Assembly: GCF_024128855.1 (NCBI RefSeq)
Contig: NZ_JAMYDV010000004.1
Span: 124,001 to 188,000 of the forward strand
Source of the DNA: Rhodovulum tesquicola
GTDB taxonomy: Bacteria > Pseudomonadota > Alphaproteobacteria > Rhodobacterales > Rhodobacteraceae
DNA: 64,000 nucleotides
Direction: 5' to 3'
Positions 1-8,078 of this stretch are shown here, in pieces (the first letter of the stretch is position 1; each line of letters opens with the position of its first letter). A model generated the notes under the pieces. It had not been told where the DNA came from. It saw only the letters and a list, made by a program, of their open reading frames with translations, and did not search any database. Position numbers and translations under genes: made by a program.

Positions 1-478
1 CCGCCCCCGCGGCCGAGCGGTTCCAGACGGTGAAGCGCGCCTGCGGAAAGGCGCTGGAATAGGCTTCGTACAGCGCATGCGCCACCGTGCCCGCGCCGAC
101 GATCAGGATCTCGCGGCTGTCGGGCCGGGCCAGCCGCGTGGCGGCCAGCAGACTGTCACCGGCGGTCTTCCATTTCGTGACAAGGTGGAAATCGACGATC
201 GCCTCAAGCGTGCCGTCGCGGTCGGAGTAAAGGCACACGCCGCCATTGACCGCCGGTTTGTCGCGGGCGGGATTGGCCGGAAAGATCGTCGCCGATTTCA
301 CCGCCAGCCCCAGCCCGTCGATCCAGGCCGCCCGGTTCAACAGCGTATCCGCCCCGCGATAAAGGAAACTGTCGGCAATCTCCGCACGCGGCAGGGCATG
401 CCCCGCCGCCAGCGCGGCGCACAGCCCGTCCCAGTTCAGGCAGGCCTGGCCTTCGGCAAAGCCGATGATCTCGGGCAT
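1..478 (-). CDS. Ornithine cyclodeaminase / mu-crystallin family protein (partial, 3' end outside window)
   Basis: The minus-strand frame opens with ATG at 478 and runs off the left edge with no stop, giving about 159 residues. The protein begins MPEIIGFAEGQA, contains the family segment KTAGDSLLAATRLA, and then a Rossmann-type dinucleotide loop ILIVGAGTVAHALYEAY. Members are NAD(P)-dependent and act as ornithine cyclodeaminases, ketimine reductases or alanine dehydrogenases. The substrate cannot be told from this fragment, so the annotation is to family only. The downstream YaiI-family gene starts separately at 988, so the two are probably not tightly coupled. Confidence 0.8.
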   Translation of the reverse strand, partial: MPEIIGFAEGQACLNWDGLCAALAAGHALPRAEIADSFLYRGADTLLNRAAWIDGLGLAVKSATIFPANPARDKPAVNGGVCLYSDRDGTLEAIVDFHLVTKWKTAGDSLLAATRLARPDSREILIVGAGTVAHALYEAYSSAFPQARFTVWNRSAAGA

Positions 479-499
479 CCTCCCTCCCCCCCCCTGCGC

Positions 500-988
500 T
501 CAGCCCGTCGGCCCAGCGCCACGCGGCGCCGCATCCGCGGACTGGCTGGCCGCACGCAAGGCCCGTTCCAGCGCGTCGAGAAAGCGCGAGCGGTCGGCCC
601 TGGAAAACCCGCGCCCGCCGCCCTGCCGGAACGGATCGGCGGCGCGCAGGTCGGCCATCAGGTCGCGGCTGGCCAGTTTCGGGCCGATATTGGCAAGGGT
701 GAACGCCTCGCCATTGTGGTTCAGCACCGCCGCCCCGGCCGCCACGCATTTCGCGGCCAGCGGCACATCGGCCGTCACCACCACGTCGCCGGGGCCGGCC
801 TGATCGGCGATCCACTTGTCGGCCTCGTCGGGGCCTTGCGCCACATAGACCATCCGCGCCAGCGGGTGATCCACGGGGCGCAGCCCGCCATTCGCGACAT
901 AATGGATCGGGGCGCCATGGCGTTCGGCGACGCGCAGCGCCTCGTCCTTGACCGGACAGGCATCGGCGTCGACGAACACCCGGCTCAC
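500..988 (-). CDS. YaiI/YqxD family protein (DUF188)
   Basis: A 162-residue soluble protein opening with VFVDADACPVKDEA, the Asp-rich signature of the YaiI/YqxD (DUF188) family. A second conserved block reads VVTADVPLAAKC. The family has a PIN-like fold with clustered acidic residues and is suspected to be a nuclease, but no reaction is established. The start is GTG at 988, overlapping the stop of the upstream fghA gene in a GTGA junction, so the two are translationally coupled. Length matches the family. Function remains unknown. Confidence 0.9.
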   Translation of the reverse strand: MSRVFVDADACPVKDEALRVAERHGAPIHYVANGGLRPVDHPLARMVYVAQGPDEADKWIADQAGPGDVVVTADVPLAAKCVAAGAAVLNHNGEAFTLANIGPKLASRDLMADLRAADPFRQGGGRGFSRADRSRFLDALERALRAASQSADAAPRGAGPTG

Positions 989-1815
989 CGGTACAGCGCC
1001 TCGGCGTGGAAGGCGACGTGATCCTCCATGAAGGTGGAGACGAAGAAATAGGAATGGTCATAGCCGCCCTGCATCCGGAAGATCGCGGGATGCCGGGTCT
1101 CGGTGATCGCCGCGGCCAGCGCCTCGGGCATCAGCGAGTCGATGAACTGGTCGCCCGTCCCCTGGTCGATCAGCATCGGCCCGTTGAACCCGTTCTCGCG
1201 CAGCGACAGGCAGGCATCGTGCCGCACCCAGTCCACATTGCCCTCGCCCAGATAGGCGTGGATCGGCTTCTTCGCCCAATCCGACCGGCTGGGATGGGTG
1301 ATCGGCGCAAAGGCCGACACGGACGCGAACCGCCCGGGATAGGCCATCGCGATGGTCAGCGCGCCATGCCCGCCCATGGAATGGCCGGTGATCGCCTGGC
1401 GTTCCTCGTCCAGCGCGAAGCCGTTGAACAGAACCCGCGGCAATTCCTCGGCGATATAGTCCCACATGCGGAAATTCGCGGCCCAGGGGGCTTCGGTGGC
1501 GTTGACATAGAATCCCGCGCCCTGGCCCAGATTGTACATCTCGTGATCGGCCACATCCGCGCCCCTCGGCGAGGTGTCGGGAAAGACCAGCGCGATGCCA
1601 TGCTCGGCCGCCCATTGCTGGGCGCCCGCCTTGACCATCGCGTTCTCATGCGTGCAGGTCAGGCCCGACAGATACCACAGCACCGGCACCGGCCCGTCCT
1701 CGGCCTCTTCGGGCAGGAACAGGCCAAAGGTCATGTCGCATCTGCAAACCTCGGAGGCGTGGCGATAGACGCCCTGCTTCCCGCCGAAGCATCTGTTCTC
1801 GGATAGGGTTTCCAT
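985..1815 (-). CDS. fghA: S-formylglutathione hydrolase
   Basis: A 276-residue alpha/beta hydrolase of the esterase D family. It hydrolyses S-formylglutathione to formate and glutathione, the second step of glutathione-dependent formaldehyde detoxification in the cytoplasm. Visible features are the oxyanion region YLSGLTCTHENAM, the nucleophile elbow GHSMGGHGAL (Ser146), and the remaining triad members Asp221 (GTGDQFI) and His253 (YDHSYFF). Length is normal for the family. A purine-rich ribosome site (GGGAGA) precedes the ATG. The gene overlaps the downstream YaiI-family start by four bases. The usual partner, glutathione-dependent formaldehyde dehydrogenase, is not in this window. Confidence 0.95.
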   Translation of the reverse strand: METLSENRCFGGKQGVYRHASEVCRCDMTFGLFLPEEAEDGPVPVLWYLSGLTCTHENAMVKAGAQQWAAEHGIALVFPDTSPRGADVADHEMYNLGQGAGFYVNATEAPWAANFRMWDYIAEELPRVLFNGFALDEERQAITGHSMGGHGALTIAMAYPGRFASVSAFAPITHPSRSDWAKKPIHAYLGEGNVDWVRHDACLSLRENGFNGPMLIDQGTGDQFIDSLMPEALAAAITETRHPAIFRMQGGYDHSYFFVSTFMEDHVAFHAEALYR

Positions 1816-1873
1816 GGCGCTCTCCCTCGCTGGCCCGGCTATGGGGTAGCGCGCCCGCGCCGCCCGGGCAAGC

Positions 1874-2803
1874 TCAGAGCGTGGCGATCAGCGCGATCAC
1901 CGCGGGAACCGTCAGGATCGAGGCCGCGGTCGAGATCAGGATCGAGGCCGACACCCGCTGCGGCGCGACGCCGTAATGCTGGGCCAGCATGTAGACATTG
2001 CCCGCCACCGGCAGCGCGGCCGCCGCGATCATCACCCCCGCGGCAAAGGGCCGGACATCGAACAGCACCAGCGCGCAAAAGGCCACCGCGGCCGGGTGCA
2101 GGACCAGCTTGGCGAGTGACAGCCAGCCCGCCACCGCCAGCCGCTCGGCCGACCGCGCGGCAAGCGAGGCGCCGATGGCAAACAGCGCGCCCGGCGTGGC
2201 CGCAGCACCCAGCAGCACCAGGAACATCGCCGCCGGTTCCGGCAGCGGCAGGCGAAAGGCCGACCAGCACAGCCCCAGCACGATCGACACGATCATCGGG
2301 TTCTTCACAAGCCCCAGCGCGACAGTGCCCAGGATCGCGGGCGACAGCCGCCCCTCGCGCGAGGCGGTGACAAGGATCACGATCAGGCTTGAGAACACGA
2401 TCAGATCGACCGCCAGCACCATCATCACCGGCCCCACCGCGGCCTCGCCCAGCAGGACCGCCAGCATCGGGATGCCCAGAAAACCCGTATTGCCGATGGC
2501 CGCGCATTGCGCCTCGACCGCCGCCTCGGCCACGCCCCGGCGGCGGATCAGCGCGACCGCGGTGGCCAGCAGGTAGACCGCCATCGTGCCGGTCAGATAG
2601 GCCGCGATGAAGGCCGGATCGAACAGCTCGGCCGCGGGCAGGTTGGCGGCAAAGCGGAAGATCATCGCCGACAGCGCGAAGTAGAAGACGAATTTCGTCA
2701 GCCAGGCGGTCGCCTCGGGCGTGAAGAACCCGGTCCGCCCGGCCCCGTAGCCAAGGCCGATCAGCGCGAAGAAGGGCAGGGTCTGAAGAAAGATCGCCAG
2801 CAT
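1874..2803 (-). CDS. AEC family transporter (auxin efflux carrier-like permease)
   Basis: A 309-residue integral membrane protein with about ten hydrophobic segments in two halves around a more polar centre, as in the AEC (auxin efflux carrier/malonate permease) family. It begins MLAIFLQTLPFFALIGLGYGAGR and ends in a hydrophobic helix. Conserved polar breaks such as GNTGFLGIPM and AGNVYMLAQHYG are typical of the family's unwound helices. Bacterial members export or import small carboxylates and related metabolites. The substrate cannot be deduced here. It stands alone, divergent from the gene at 3009. Confidence 0.85.
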   Translation of the reverse strand: MLAIFLQTLPFFALIGLGYGAGRTGFFTPEATAWLTKFVFYFALSAMIFRFAANLPAAELFDPAFIAAYLTGTMAVYLLATAVALIRRRGVAEAAVEAQCAAIGNTGFLGIPMLAVLLGEAAVGPVMMVLAVDLIVFSSLIVILVTASREGRLSPAILGTVALGLVKNPMIVSIVLGLCWSAFRLPLPEPAAMFLVLLGAAATPGALFAIGASLAARSAERLAVAGWLSLAKLVLHPAAVAFCALVLFDVRPFAAGVMIAAAALPVAGNVYMLAQHYGVAPQRVSASILISTAASILTVPAVIALIATL

Positions 2804-3008
2804 GTCCGGCGGTTAGCACGCGGCGGCGGACTTGGGAATGTCGCGCGCGCAGCGCACGCGCCAGGCCGACCGCACGAGTTCGATTATTGCGCAGAGGGGC
2901 CTTCCTTTGCAATCTTGTTGAAATTTTACCGATTTTCTGATCTTCTCGCCGGGTGGACGGTGCAGGTTTTCGAGTGCACCGCCCAGGGGTAAGAAGGGGA
3001 AACCAGAC

Positions 3009-3716
3009 ATGAAACACCATCTGATCGCGGCCGCGATCCTCGGCCTTTCGGCCGGTGCGGCCCATGCCGTCACCTTTTCCGGAACGGCGGAAGGAAGCTG
3101 GGTCGACCCGATCGGCAACGTCGGCTTCACGATCGCCAACAACGATGCGAGCGGGACGGCGGATGTCGACTGGGGCACGCCGGTCGACACCGATTTCAAC
3201 AATCTCTGGAGCTTCGACGGCGTCGGATCGGATGGCGGGCCGGGCTGGACGGCCGAGGCGGGCAACCTGTTCAAGGTGGGCGATTTCACCTATCGCAACG
3301 GATCGGTGACCAACCACGATTTCGACGGCGCAAGCCTTGCCGTGACACTGTTCATCGTCAGCCCGCTGAACGTGACCGAAGCCTTCAGCTTCGCCTTCGA
3401 CGTCATCAACACGCCCAACACCAGCGGTGACCCGGTCACGGACGGCGACATCGCGTCGATCGCGAACACCTTCACCAGCGCGACCTTCATGTATGACGGG
3501 CTTAACTACACACTTGAATTGCTGGGCTTCTCGCAGGATGGCGGCACCACCCTGACGACCGGCTTCAACAGCCCGGAAGGATCGACCTCGGTCGCGGCGC
3601 TCTATGGCCGGATCGTCGAGCCCAACGTGGTGCCGGTCCCCGCAAGCCTGCCGCTCCTGCTGGCCGCGCTGGGCGGTCTGGGCCTTGTCCGGCGGGCACG
3701 TCGCCGCGCGGCCTGA
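3009..3716 (+). CDS. VPLPA-CTERM sorting domain-containing exported protein
   Basis: A 235-residue secreted protein. Residues 1-20 form a Sec signal peptide (MKHHLIAAAILGLSAGAAHA). The body is rich in Asp, Gly, Thr and aromatic residues, as in beta-rich extracellular domains. The C-terminus carries the motif VPVPASLPLLL, a hydrophobic helix and an Arg cluster (RRARRRAA). This is the VPLPA-CTERM signal of Rhodobacterales, thought to be processed by an exosortase. The body resembles the THxN/choice-of-anchor group found in PEP-CTERM proteins, but that is tentative. AAGGGGA lies upstream of the ATG, and an intrinsic terminator follows at 3740. Probably a surface or matrix protein. Confidence 0.85.
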   Translation: MKHHLIAAAILGLSAGAAHAVTFSGTAEGSWVDPIGNVGFTIANNDASGTADVDWGTPVDTDFNNLWSFDGVGSDGGPGWTAEAGNLFKVGDFTYRNGSVTNHDFDGASLAVTLFIVSPLNVTEAFSFAFDVINTPNTSGDPVTDGDIASIANTFTSATFMYDGLNYTLELLGFSQDGGTTLTTGFNSPEGSTSVAALYGRIVEPNVVPVPASLPLLLAALGGLGLVRRARRRAA

Positions 3717-3739
3717 CCCGGCCCCTGCCCTGACAGCCC

Positions 3740-3764
3740 AAGGCGCCCCGACCGGGGGCGCCTT
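3740..3764 (+). terminator. Intrinsic terminator stem-loop
   Basis: A perfect 10-bp inverted repeat AAGGCGCCCC / GGGGCGCCTT with a 5-base loop, lying between the convergent ends of the VPLPA-CTERM gene (3716) and mbfA (3786). It can serve both strands. The T-tract is weak, as is common in high-GC genomes. Confidence 0.7.
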
Positions 3765-3785
3765 CCTCGCCCGGGCGCCGCCCCC

Positions 3786-4763
3786 CTATCCCGACCCGAT
3801 CAGGATGCCCGCCGCCAGCACCAGCCCGCCGCCCAGCACCACCTGGAAGGCCGCGCGCAGGAAGGGCGTTTCCATATAGCGTTTCTGGATCCAGGCGATG
3901 ACCCAGAGCTCGATGAAGACGACGATCATCGCGATGGTGGTGGCGGTCCAGAAATCCGGGATCAGATAGGGCAGCGCGTGGCCCAGCCCGCCGACCGCCG
4001 TCATCACCCCCGAGGCGATGCCCCGCTTGAGCGGCGAGCCGCGCCCCGAGATCACCCCGTCATCCGAGGCCGCCTCGGTGAACCCCATCGAGATCCCCGC
4101 GCCCACCGAGGCGGCGATGCCCACCAGCAGCGTGGTGCGCGGATCCTGCGTGGCAAAGGCGGTGGCAAAGATCGGCGCCAGCGTCGAGACCGAGCCATCC
4201 ATCAGCCCGGCCAGCCCCGGCTGCACCCAGGTCAGCACGAATTTCCGATGCGCGGTGCGCGCCTCCTGCGCCTCGGCATCCTCGCCGACATGCGCGTCCA
4301 CCAGCTTGTCGGCCCGCGCCTCATGCCCGGCCTCGGCGGCGGCAAGATCGCCCAGCAGCCTGCGGGTGCCCGCATCCGAGGTCCGCTGCGCCGCCTTCAG
4401 GTAGAAGGCATGCGCATCGCGCTCCATCATCTCGGCCTCGTCGCGGATCCGCTCGATCCCCAGATTCTCGATCAGCCAGACCGGGCGGCGCGCGTAATAG
4501 CCCGAGACATGCTCGCGCCGGATCAACGGGATCACCTCGCCGAACCGTTCGCGGTGCTTCTCGATCAGGCGCTGGCGGTGCAGGTCCTCTTCCCCCGCCA
4601 TGCTGTCGAAGACCTGCGCCGAATCGGGATAATCGGCACGCAGCCGTTCGGCATAGCTGCGATAGATGCGGGCATCGTCCTCCTCGGACGAGATCGCAAG
4701 CGCAAGGATCTCCTGCTCGCTGAGATCGGAGAACCGGCGCCGCTGGGTAAGTCCGGGAATCAT
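3786..4763 (-). CDS. mbfA: Membrane-bound ferritin MbfA (rubrerythrin-like domain fused to VIT1/CCC1 domain)
   Basis: A 325-residue two-domain protein. Residues 1 to about 150 are a ferritin-like diiron domain with Glu/His clusters (SSEEDDARIY, AGEEDLHRQRL, AEAGHEARA). The C-terminal half is a VIT1/CCC1-type membrane domain with several helices (GLMDGSVSTLAPIFATAFAT). MbfA exports iron and protects against iron and peroxide stress in Agrobacterium and Bradyrhizobium. The start was set at 4763 because GAGG lies six bases before that ATG, while an upstream in-frame ATG (4769) touches it. An Irr-type iron control element overlaps the upstream region, and a TetR gene diverges from it. Confidence 0.88.
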   Translation of the reverse strand: MIPGLTQRRRFSDLSEQEILALAISSEEDDARIYRSYAERLRADYPDSAQVFDSMAGEEDLHRQRLIEKHRERFGEVIPLIRREHVSGYYARRPVWLIENLGIERIRDEAEMMERDAHAFYLKAAQRTSDAGTRRLLGDLAAAEAGHEARADKLVDAHVGEDAEAQEARTAHRKFVLTWVQPGLAGLMDGSVSTLAPIFATAFATQDPRTTLLVGIAASVGAGISMGFTEAASDDGVISGRGSPLKRGIASGVMTAVGGLGHALPYLIPDFWTATTIAMIVVFIELWVIAWIQKRYMETPFLRAAFQVVLGGGLVLAAGILIGSG

Positions 4764-4777
4764 CGGCATCCTCACAG

Positions 4778-4794
4778 TCTGGAATTGTTCTAAA
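4778..4794 (-). promoter_or_regulatory. Candidate iron control element (Irr box) of mbfA
   Basis: Read on the minus strand the 17 bases are TTTAGAA-CAA-TTCCAGA, an inverted repeat close to the Irr-binding iron control element (TTTAGAA-N3-TTCTAAA). It sits 14 bases upstream of the mbfA start, a position suited to repression. Irr repression of mbfA under low iron is established in Agrobacterium. Its use here is inferred from the match. Confidence 0.7.
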
Positions 4795-4895
4795 CTATGC
4801 CGCGAAAGGCGGGTTTCAAGCGCAGGATTTCCGTTCGCCACGCAGCGCGACAGAGGGCCATTTGCCGCCCCGCCAAGGCTTGCCCGAAGTGAACC

Positions 4896-4922
4896 GTCTG
4901 GTTTAGACTACCCCCTCGGTAG
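4896..4922. promoter_or_regulatory. Possible TetR operator (two small inverted repeats)
   Basis: Directly upstream of the TetR-family start lie two short inverted repeats: GTCT-GGTTT-AGAC at 4896-4908 and CTACC-CCCTC-GGTAG at 4908-4922. TetR regulators usually bind palindromes next to their own gene. This is positional inference, and no consensus is known for this protein. Confidence 0.4.
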
Positions 4923-4935
4923 AACGGAAGGCCGG

Positions 4936-5559
4936 ATGAACACCAATCCCGCGACGATCCGCAAGGGGCGCAAGTTCGAGCAGGTGCTGGAAGGCGCCCG
5001 CGACATCTTCCTGCGCGACGGGTTCGAGGGGGCGAATGTGGACGACATCGCCCGCACGGCGGGCGTGTCCAAGGCCACGCTCTACAGCTATTTCCCCGAC
5101 AAGCGGCTCTTGTTCATCGAGGTGTTCCGACAGGAATGCGACCGCCAGACGCTGGCCGCGCTGGACCAGATCGACCTCGGCGCGCCGGTCGCCGAGGTGC
5201 TGCGCCAGGCCGCGGGGCATATGGTCGCCTCGTTCCTGTGCGAGTTCAACCAGGCGGTGTTCCGGATCTGCGTGGCCGAATCCGACCGCTTTCCGGAACT
5301 GGGCGCGGCCTTCTACCGCTCGGGTCCGCGGCGGCTGCATGACGAACTGGCCGGTTTTCTGGCGGGCGTCGACGGACAGGGCGAGGTGGCGATCCCCGAC
5401 GCCGCCCTTGCCGCCGACCAGTTCATCGAGCTGTGCAAGGCCGATCTCTACCTGCGCCACCTGCTGCGGATCGACGACCGCTTTTCCCCCGAGGAGATCG
5501 CCCGGGTGATCGACGGCGCGGTCGCGACCTTCATGGCCCGCTACGGGGTCCGGACCTAG
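4936..5559 (+). CDS. TetR/AcrR family transcriptional regulator
   Basis: A 207-residue regulator. The N-terminal helix-turn-helix spans roughly residues 12-58, with the family signature FEGANVDDIARTAGVSKATL followed by YSYFPDKRLLF. The rest is an all-helical ligand-binding and dimerisation domain of normal length, resembling the AefR-like C-terminal domain. The start is the ATG at 4936, since the helix-turn-helix follows at the usual distance. The gene diverges from mbfA with 172 bases between them, so it may control itself, mbfA or both. The ligand is unknown. Its stop overlaps the convergent NYN gene's stop by four bases. Confidence 0.88.
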   Translation: MNTNPATIRKGRKFEQVLEGARDIFLRDGFEGANVDDIARTAGVSKATLYSYFPDKRLLFIEVFRQECDRQTLAALDQIDLGAPVAEVLRQAAGHMVASFLCEFNQAVFRICVAESDRFPELGAAFYRSGPRRLHDELAGFLAGVDGQGEVAIPDAALAADQFIELCKADLYLRHLLRIDDRFSPEEIARVIDGAVATFMARYGVRT

Positions 5560-6275
5560 TCCACCCGGCGCACCTGCATCTGGTTGGCGATCTTGCGCGT
5601 CTCGAACCGCTTGAGTTCATGCACAAGGTCCGACAGCTTGCGCTTGCCATAGGTGCGGGTATCGAAATCGGGATTGTCGGCGGTGATGTACTGGCCAAGC
5701 TGGCCCAGCGTGTACCACTCGTCCTCCTGCTCGATCTTGTCCATCGCCCGGATGATCAGGTCGATCGCCTCCTTCGGCGGCCGCTTGCCCGACGGCGCCT
5801 CCGGCGCCTTGCCCTTCTGCACCGGCACCGTCTCCTCGACGATGTTCTCGATCAGCACGAAGCGGTTGCAGACATTGCGCAAGCTGACCGGCGCCTTGGC
5901 CTCGCCGATGCCGATCACGTCCAGCCCCTGTTCGCGGATGCGACTGGCCAACCGCGTGAAGTCGCTGTCCGACGAGACCAGCACGAACCCGTCGAACCGG
6001 CCCGAATGCAGGATGTCCATCGCGTCGATCACCAGCCCGATATCGCTGGCATTCTTGCCCTTGGTATTCGCGGTTTCCTGATGCGCCACCAGGCCCAGCC
6101 CCAGCACCTTCTCGGACCAGGGCTTCAGCCGGTCCGACGACCAGTCGCCATAGACCCGCCTCAGCGCGGGTTCCCCGAAGGACGTGATCTCCTTCAGGAT
6201 CGCCTCGGCATAGCGGGCGGGGATGTTGTCGGCGTCGATCAGAACGGCCAGAAGCGGGGGCTTGGGGTCGGGCAA
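5556..6275 (-). CDS. NYN domain protein with C-terminal LOTUS/OST-HTH domain
   Basis: A 239-residue protein. The N-terminal NYN/PIN-like nuclease domain begins LLAVLIDADNIPARYAEAIL and contains further acidic motifs (ASDIGLVIDAMDIL, LVSSDSDFTRLASRIRE) that would bind metal. The C-terminal 70 residues (WYTLGQLGQYITADNPDF onward) form an OST-HTH/LOTUS-type domain linked to RNA binding. The family is predicted to be an RNA endonuclease. The start is TTG at 6275, chosen because AGGAGAG lies seven bases upstream. An ATG at 6344 would add 23 unconserved residues and has no ribosome site. It is convergent with the TetR gene. Confidence 0.85.
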   Translation of the reverse strand: MPDPKPPLLAVLIDADNIPARYAEAILKEITSFGEPALRRVYGDWSSDRLKPWSEKVLGLGLVAHQETANTKGKNASDIGLVIDAMDILHSGRFDGFVLVSSDSDFTRLASRIREQGLDVIGIGEAKAPVSLRNVCNRFVLIENIVEETVPVQKGKAPEAPSGKRPPKEAIDLIIRAMDKIEQEDEWYTLGQLGQYITADNPDFDTRTYGKRKLSDLVHELKRFETRKIANQMQVRRVD

Positions 6276-6406
6276 GAAAGGTCTCTCCTGTCGGCGATGT
6301 CCGAGTCGCACCGGATCGGACGGGTTCGGGGCAAGCTGGGGCAAAGGGCGCGGGCTTGCAAGCGGGGCGGGTGGACTCGACTCCGGGCCGGGGGCGGTCT
6401 AATCTG

Positions 6407-6421
6407 GAACATATAGGGAAC
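6407..6421. promoter_or_regulatory. LexA (SOS) box upstream of imuB
   Basis: GAAC-ATATAGG-GAAC, an exact match to the alphaproteobacterial LexA direct repeat (GAAC/GTTC-N7-GAAC/GTTC). It lies 14 bases before the imuB start. DNA damage induction of imuB through LexA is established in Caulobacter and relatives. Confidence 0.85.
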
Positions 6422-6434
6422 ATTTGCTGCCGCC

Positions 6435-8078
6435 ATGCCCGCCCGCCGTATCCTGTCGCTCTGGTTTCCGCGGCTTGCCGCCGAACGCGCGCTGCGCCGC
6501 TGGCACGGGCTGCCGCCCGGGCCGCTGGCGGTGGTCGCCGAAACCGGGGGGGCACAGATCCTCGCCTCGCTGAATGCCGAGGCCGAAGCCGCGGGGCTGC
6601 GGCGCGGCCAGCCGCTGCGCGACGCGCTGGCGATCTGTTCGGGGCTGATCACCCGGCCCGCCGACCCGCCGGGCGAGGCGGCCTTTCTGGACGGGCTGGC
6701 GCGCTGGGCCGGGCGGTTCTCGCCCTGGGTCGCGGCCGAGCCGCCCGAGGGGCTGGTCCTCGACATCACCGGCTGCGCCCATCTGTTCGGCGGCGAGGAG
6801 GGGATGATCGACGCGCTGCGCACCGACTGCGGGGATCTGGGGCTGAGCCTGCGCGCCGGGCTGGCCGATACCCGCGGCGCGGCCTGGGCGCTCGCGCGCT
6901 TTGCCGGCGTGCAGGCCGCGCCGCACCGCTCGGGCGACGCCATCGCGCAGGAGGCCCGCGCCACCCGCGCGCGCGCCGCGAAACGCGCCGTCTGGCAGCG
7001 CCGCCCCGACCTGCCGCAAGGCGCCCCGCCGCCGCGAATCGCGCCGCCCGGCCAGACCCGCGCCGCGCTCGCGCCGCTCCCCCTGGCCGCGCTGCGCCTG
7101 CCCCCCGACATGGTCGAGGGACTGGCCCGGCTGGGGCTGCGCCAGGTCGGCGACGTGCTGGGCCTGCCGCGCGCGCCGCTGGTCCGCCGGTTCGGCCGCG
7201 ACCTGCCGCGCCGCATCGACCAGGCGCTGGGGATCGAGGCCGAACCCGTCTCGCCGCTGCGCCCCGCCCCCCGTTTCGCGGTGCGCCTGACCCTGCCCGA
7301 CCCGATCGGGCTGGAGGCCGACATCCTGGCCGGGATCGACCGGCTGCTGCCCGCGCTCTGCGCCCGGCTGGCCGAGGCAGGCCGCGGCGCGCGGCGGGTG
7401 CGGCTTCAGGCCTTGCGCTGCGATCACGGGGTCGAGACGGTGGAGCTGGGCCTTGCCCAGGCCGTTGCCCAGCCCGAGCGGATCCGGCCGCTGCTGGCGC
7501 TGAAACTGCGGGCGCTGGAGGCCGGGCCGGGCATCGACCGGCTGCGGCTCGAAGCGCCCGTGACCGAGCCCGTCCATGCCCGCCAGCATGCCGGCCATGC
7601 CGAGGCCGCCCGCGACGCGCTGGCCCGCGGCGGCGCCGGGACGGCGCTGGCGGACCTGATCGGGCGGATCGGGGCGCGGGTGGGGCTGGACGCGCTGACC
7701 CGGGTCGCCCCGGCCGAAAGCCATATCCCCGAAAAGGGCTGGCAGGTGCTGGCCGCCGCCTGGTCCGAACCGGCCGCCGACTGGCCCGCCCGCACCCGGC
7801 CCCGGCCGCTGCTGCTGTTCCCGCCCGAGCCGGTCACCGCCCCCGACCGGCCCGCGCCCCCGGACCGGTTCCGCTGGCGGCGGCGCGATTTCGCGAGTCT
7901 GGGCGCCACCGGCCCCGAGCGGATCGCGCCGGAATGGTGGCTGGACGATCCCGCCTGGCGGTCCGGGCCGCGGGATTACTGGCGGGTCGACACCGCCGAG
8001 GGGCTGCGGCTGTGGCTTTACTACGCCCATGGCGGCGAGATGTCGTCAGGCTGGTTCTGCCAGGGCCAGTTCGCCTGA
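6435..8078 (+). CDS. imuB: ImuB-type Y-family DNA polymerase-like protein
   Basis: A 547-residue Y-family polymerase relative (ImuB). It starts RRILSLWFPRLAAERALRR, where active DinB enzymes have the catalytic acidic residue, so the polymerase site looks degenerate as usual for ImuB. The palm-like segment LVLDITGCAHLFGGEE and the helix-hairpin region LARLGLRQVGDVLGLPR are present. In established systems ImuB bridges ImuA, the DnaE2 polymerase and the beta clamp during mutagenic lesion bypass. A LexA box immediately upstream supports SOS control. Neither imuA nor dnaE2 is adjacent, which departs from the common cassette. A Rhodobacterales intergenic repeat follows the stop. Confidence 0.85.
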   Translation: MPARRILSLWFPRLAAERALRRWHGLPPGPLAVVAETGGAQILASLNAEAEAAGLRRGQPLRDALAICSGLITRPADPPGEAAFLDGLARWAGRFSPWVAAEPPEGLVLDITGCAHLFGGEEGMIDALRTDCGDLGLSLRAGLADTRGAAWALARFAGVQAAPHRSGDAIAQEARATRARAAKRAVWQRRPDLPQGAPPPRIAPPGQTRAALAPLPLAALRLPPDMVEGLARLGLRQVGDVLGLPRAPLVRRFGRDLPRRIDQALGIEAEPVSPLRPAPRFAVRLTLPDPIGLEADILAGIDRLLPALCARLAEAGRGARRVRLQALRCDHGVETVELGLAQAVAQPERIRPLLALKLRALEAGPGIDRLRLEAPVTEPVHARQHAGHAEAARDALARGGAGTALADLIGRIGARVGLDALTRVAPAESHIPEKGWQVLAAAWSEPAADWPARTRPRPLLLFPPEPVTAPDRPAPPDRFRWRRRDFASLGATGPERIAPEWWLDDPAWRSGPRDYWRVDTAEGLRLWLYYAHGGEMSSGWFCQGQFA

